Part shown: piece by piece, positions 5,379 to 6,985 of the stretch | Layout of the letters: every line of letters begins with the position of its first letter | Position numbering within the stretch: the first letter of the stretch is position 1 | Assembly: GCA_022704925.1 (NCBI GenBank) | Contig: JAKJFK010000088.1 | Coordinates: forward strand, 1 to 6,985 | Direction: 5' to 3' | Length of the DNA stretch: 6,985 nucleotides | Origin: a candidate division TA06 bacterium | Lineage (GTDB): Bacteria; Ratteibacteria; UBA8468; MWAK01 | Position numbers and translations under genes: made by a program | Notes under the pieces: generated by a model | The model's input: only the letters and a program-made list of their open reading frames with translations | Databases searched by the model: none | Told to the model about the DNA's origin: nothing

Positions 5379-6985
5379 ATGCTGAAAATAGAACTGGATA
5401 ACCTGATCGACTGGCGGCAAATACCCGATCTCCCCCCCGGGGCAAACCGGCCGCAGCGGCTGGCAACCCTCTTCGGACACCTGGCCAGCCGAAAAAAACC
5501 CGCCTATCTCTTTGAAGCCGCCGACCGGAAACGATTAATCGAAGAACTGCTGCCGGCCAGCGGCCACCCGGTGGAGTTCGAGCTCACCAAGGCCCGGATC
5601 CTGATGCGCCCCCATCTCCAGGAGCATCCCCACCGGCGCTACTTCCAGACGAACGGGGAGATTGACTGGGAACTGGAACTTCCCTACGAATTGAGGCGCC
5701 ATATCTACCTGCAGCCGCTGGCCAGCCATTACCTGCTGACCGGCGAGGCGGCCGCCCTCGAAAAGGGGGCCGCCCTGGTCCGCGCCTGGTGGCAGAACGC
5801 CCCGGTCAACCGGCAGGAACGCCAGGCCGGGGCCCTGAAACCCTCGCTGGAGCGGAGCCGGTCGCTGGAGGCCTTCCTGCGCTTCTTCGCCGCCAGCCGG
5901 GACTGGCCGGGCTGGCAACGGGAACTGAGCTGGTTCCTGCCGATGATGTACGCCCTGGCCGAGGTGACGCGCCGGAGCGAACGCCTGGTCTTTCACAATA
6001 TCTTCTACACCAGTCTGCGGATGCGCCACGCCTTCGCCCTTTACTTCCCGGAATTCAAGGCCTCGAAGGCCTGGGAGGCCGAGACCCTGGTTGACATGGT
6101 TGCCTCGCTCAAGGAGGCCGTCCGGACCGACGGCGGCCAGATTGAACAGAGTCCCGGCTACCACGCCGGGGTAATGGACGGCACCGCCGACCTGGTCATC
6201 CTGAGGCGGCGCAACCGTCGGCCGGTCCCGGCGGCCATCACCGATCGGCTCCGGAGAATGGCCGAATTCATCGAGGGCCTGGCCGACCCGGACGGCGGCC
6301 TGCCCTGCCTGAGCGACACCGGGTACGGCCGCCAGGCGGCCCGGCCGCTGCTCTTCAAGGCGGCGGCCGCCCTCGGATCGACCCGGCGTTTTGCCGGATC
6401 CAGCCGCTACGCCCACCTCTTCTCACTGCCGCCCGAACTGGTGCTGAAGACCGCCGTCCGTCCGGAGCGCCGCCGGCCGACCTTCGCCTTCTTTCCCGAG
6501 AGCGGCTACTACGCCATGCGTTCCGGTCCGGAACCGGAGGCCCTTTACCTGGTCTTCGACGCCGGGCCGCACGGTTACTTTCACGGCCACCTGGACCTCT
6601 TCAACATTGAGCTGCGCGCCGGAGGTCAACAACTGGTACCCGACCCGGGGACCTACCATTATTCCATAAGCCCGGCCCGCCTGGGCCAGATCTCGACCCC
6701 GGTTCACAACACCATCAACCTGAACATTTTCAGCCACCGTCCTTACGAGGACGGCGAACCGCCACTGGCGCGGATCCTGCAGGCCCGCCATTACCCGGAC
6801 AACTCGGTGGCCATCACCGCCCTCCACCGGGCCTTCGATCACCTCTGGGGCGAGCCGGTCGTCACCCGGCAGATCTTTTATGACGGCCGGAACCGTTGGG
6901 TCTTCGTCGACCGGCTCGAATGCCGGAAACCAAATCCCATCAAGCGCCAGCATGCCTTTTATGTCGCCTTCAACCTGCCCGACAG
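5379..6985 (+). CDS. Heparinase II/III-family polysaccharide lyase, 3' partial
   Basis: The frame is open from the ATG at 5379 to the window end: 535 codons, and the C-terminus is missing. Family members commonly have about 600-750 residues. The N-terminal (alpha/alpha) toroid domain shows IDWELELPYELRRHIYLQPL at 95-114, N207 in a segment leading to LYFPEFKASKAWEAE, and DGGQIEQSPGYHAG at about 251-264. The following beta-sandwich domain shows PHGYFHGHLDLFNIEL near 397-412, PDPGTYHYS and STPVHNTINL. These match the heparinase II/III signatures (families such as PL12, PL15, PL17, PL21). N207, Y261, H402 or H404, and H443 are the likely equivalents of the Asn/Tyr/His catalytic set of PL12-type lyases, which cut uronic-acid-containing chains by beta-elimination. 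No signal peptide is present (MLKIELDNLIDW), unlike secreted heparinases, so action on imported oligosaccharides in the cytoplasm is likely. The substrate cannot be read from sequence alone. Confidence 0.87.
   Translation, partial: MLKIELDNLIDWRQIPDLPPGANRPQRLATLFGHLASRKKPAYLFEAADRKRLIEELLPASGHPVEFELTKARILMRPHLQEHPHRRYFQTNGEIDWELELPYELRRHIYLQPLASHYLLTGEAAALEKGAALVRAWWQNAPVNRQERQAGALKPSLERSRSLEAFLRFFAASRDWPGWQRELSWFLPMMYALAEVTRRSERLVFHNIFYTSLRMRHAFALYFPEFKASKAWEAETLVDMVASLKEAVRTDGGQIEQSPGYHAGVMDGTADLVILRRRNRRPVPAAITDRLRRMAEFIEGLADPDGGLPCLSDTGYGRQAARPLLFKAAAALGSTRRFAGSSRYAHLFSLPPELVLKTAVRPERRRPTFAFFPESGYYAMRSGPEPEALYLVFDAGPHGYFHGHLDLFNIELRAGGQQLVPDPGTYHYSISPARLGQISTPVHNTINLNIFSHRPYEDGEPPLARILQARHYPDNSVAITALHRAFDHLWGEPVVTRQIFYDGRNRWVFVDRLECRKPNPIKRQHAFYVAFNLPD

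Noticed and set aside
5535-6953. - strand open frames of 293 and 176 codons at 5535-6416 and 6423-6953
   Set aside because: They lie opposite the strongly supported heparinase-like gene and have compositionally biased translations.
1-6985. CRISPR arrays, tRNA/rRNA genes, insertion sequences, riboswitches, terminators
   Set aside because: No direct-repeat spacing, tRNA-like cloverleaf, transposase motif or hairpin-plus-T-run was found. All gaps between genes are under 10 bases.

Overview
The window is about two-thirds G+C and almost wholly coding on the + strand. It holds five genes, or six if the frameshifted one is counted as two reading frames. Gaps between them are 1 to 9 bases, and at least two Shine-Dalgarno sites lie at or in the end of the preceding gene. 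No promoter, terminator, RNA gene, mobile element or CRISPR array can be seen. The genes look like consecutive members of one operon that runs beyond both ends of the window. No marker gene fixes the taxon. High G+C, tight packing and this enzyme set fit a free-living, polysaccharide-degrading bacterium such as a PVC-group or candidate-phylum metagenome lineage, but that is a low-confidence guess.

Layout: (1) bases 3-638 are the C-terminal part of an Ntn-hydrolase of the C45 acyltransferase/amidohydrolase type. (2) 640-1839 encode a 399-residue protein that reads as six successive helical hairpins, an (alpha/alpha)6 toroid of the six-hairpin glycosidase kind. (3) 1848-4107 is best read as one gene of about 752 codons broken by a +1 shift between about 2551 and 2574. 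It has an N-terminal beta-rich domain, a second (alpha/alpha)6 domain and a small C-terminal beta domain. (4) 4116-5369 encode a transglutaminase-like Cys-His-Asp protein with an N-terminal four-cysteine zinc ribbon and a C-terminal beta domain. (5) 5379 to the window end is a heparinase II/III-family polysaccharide lyase, cut off at the edge.

Taken together, the locus combines three (alpha/alpha)-barrel carbohydrate-active proteins with two proteins of families that act on amide or acyl bonds. None of the four genes whose start is visible begins with a signal peptide. I infer cytoplasmic breakdown of a uronic-acid-containing glycan or oligosaccharide that may carry amide-linked substituents or peptide. 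The lyase is well supported. The substrate, the pathway and the exact roles of the two unclassified (alpha/alpha)6 proteins and the transglutaminase-like protein are unknown. The combination is the most likely place for an undescribed system in this window.
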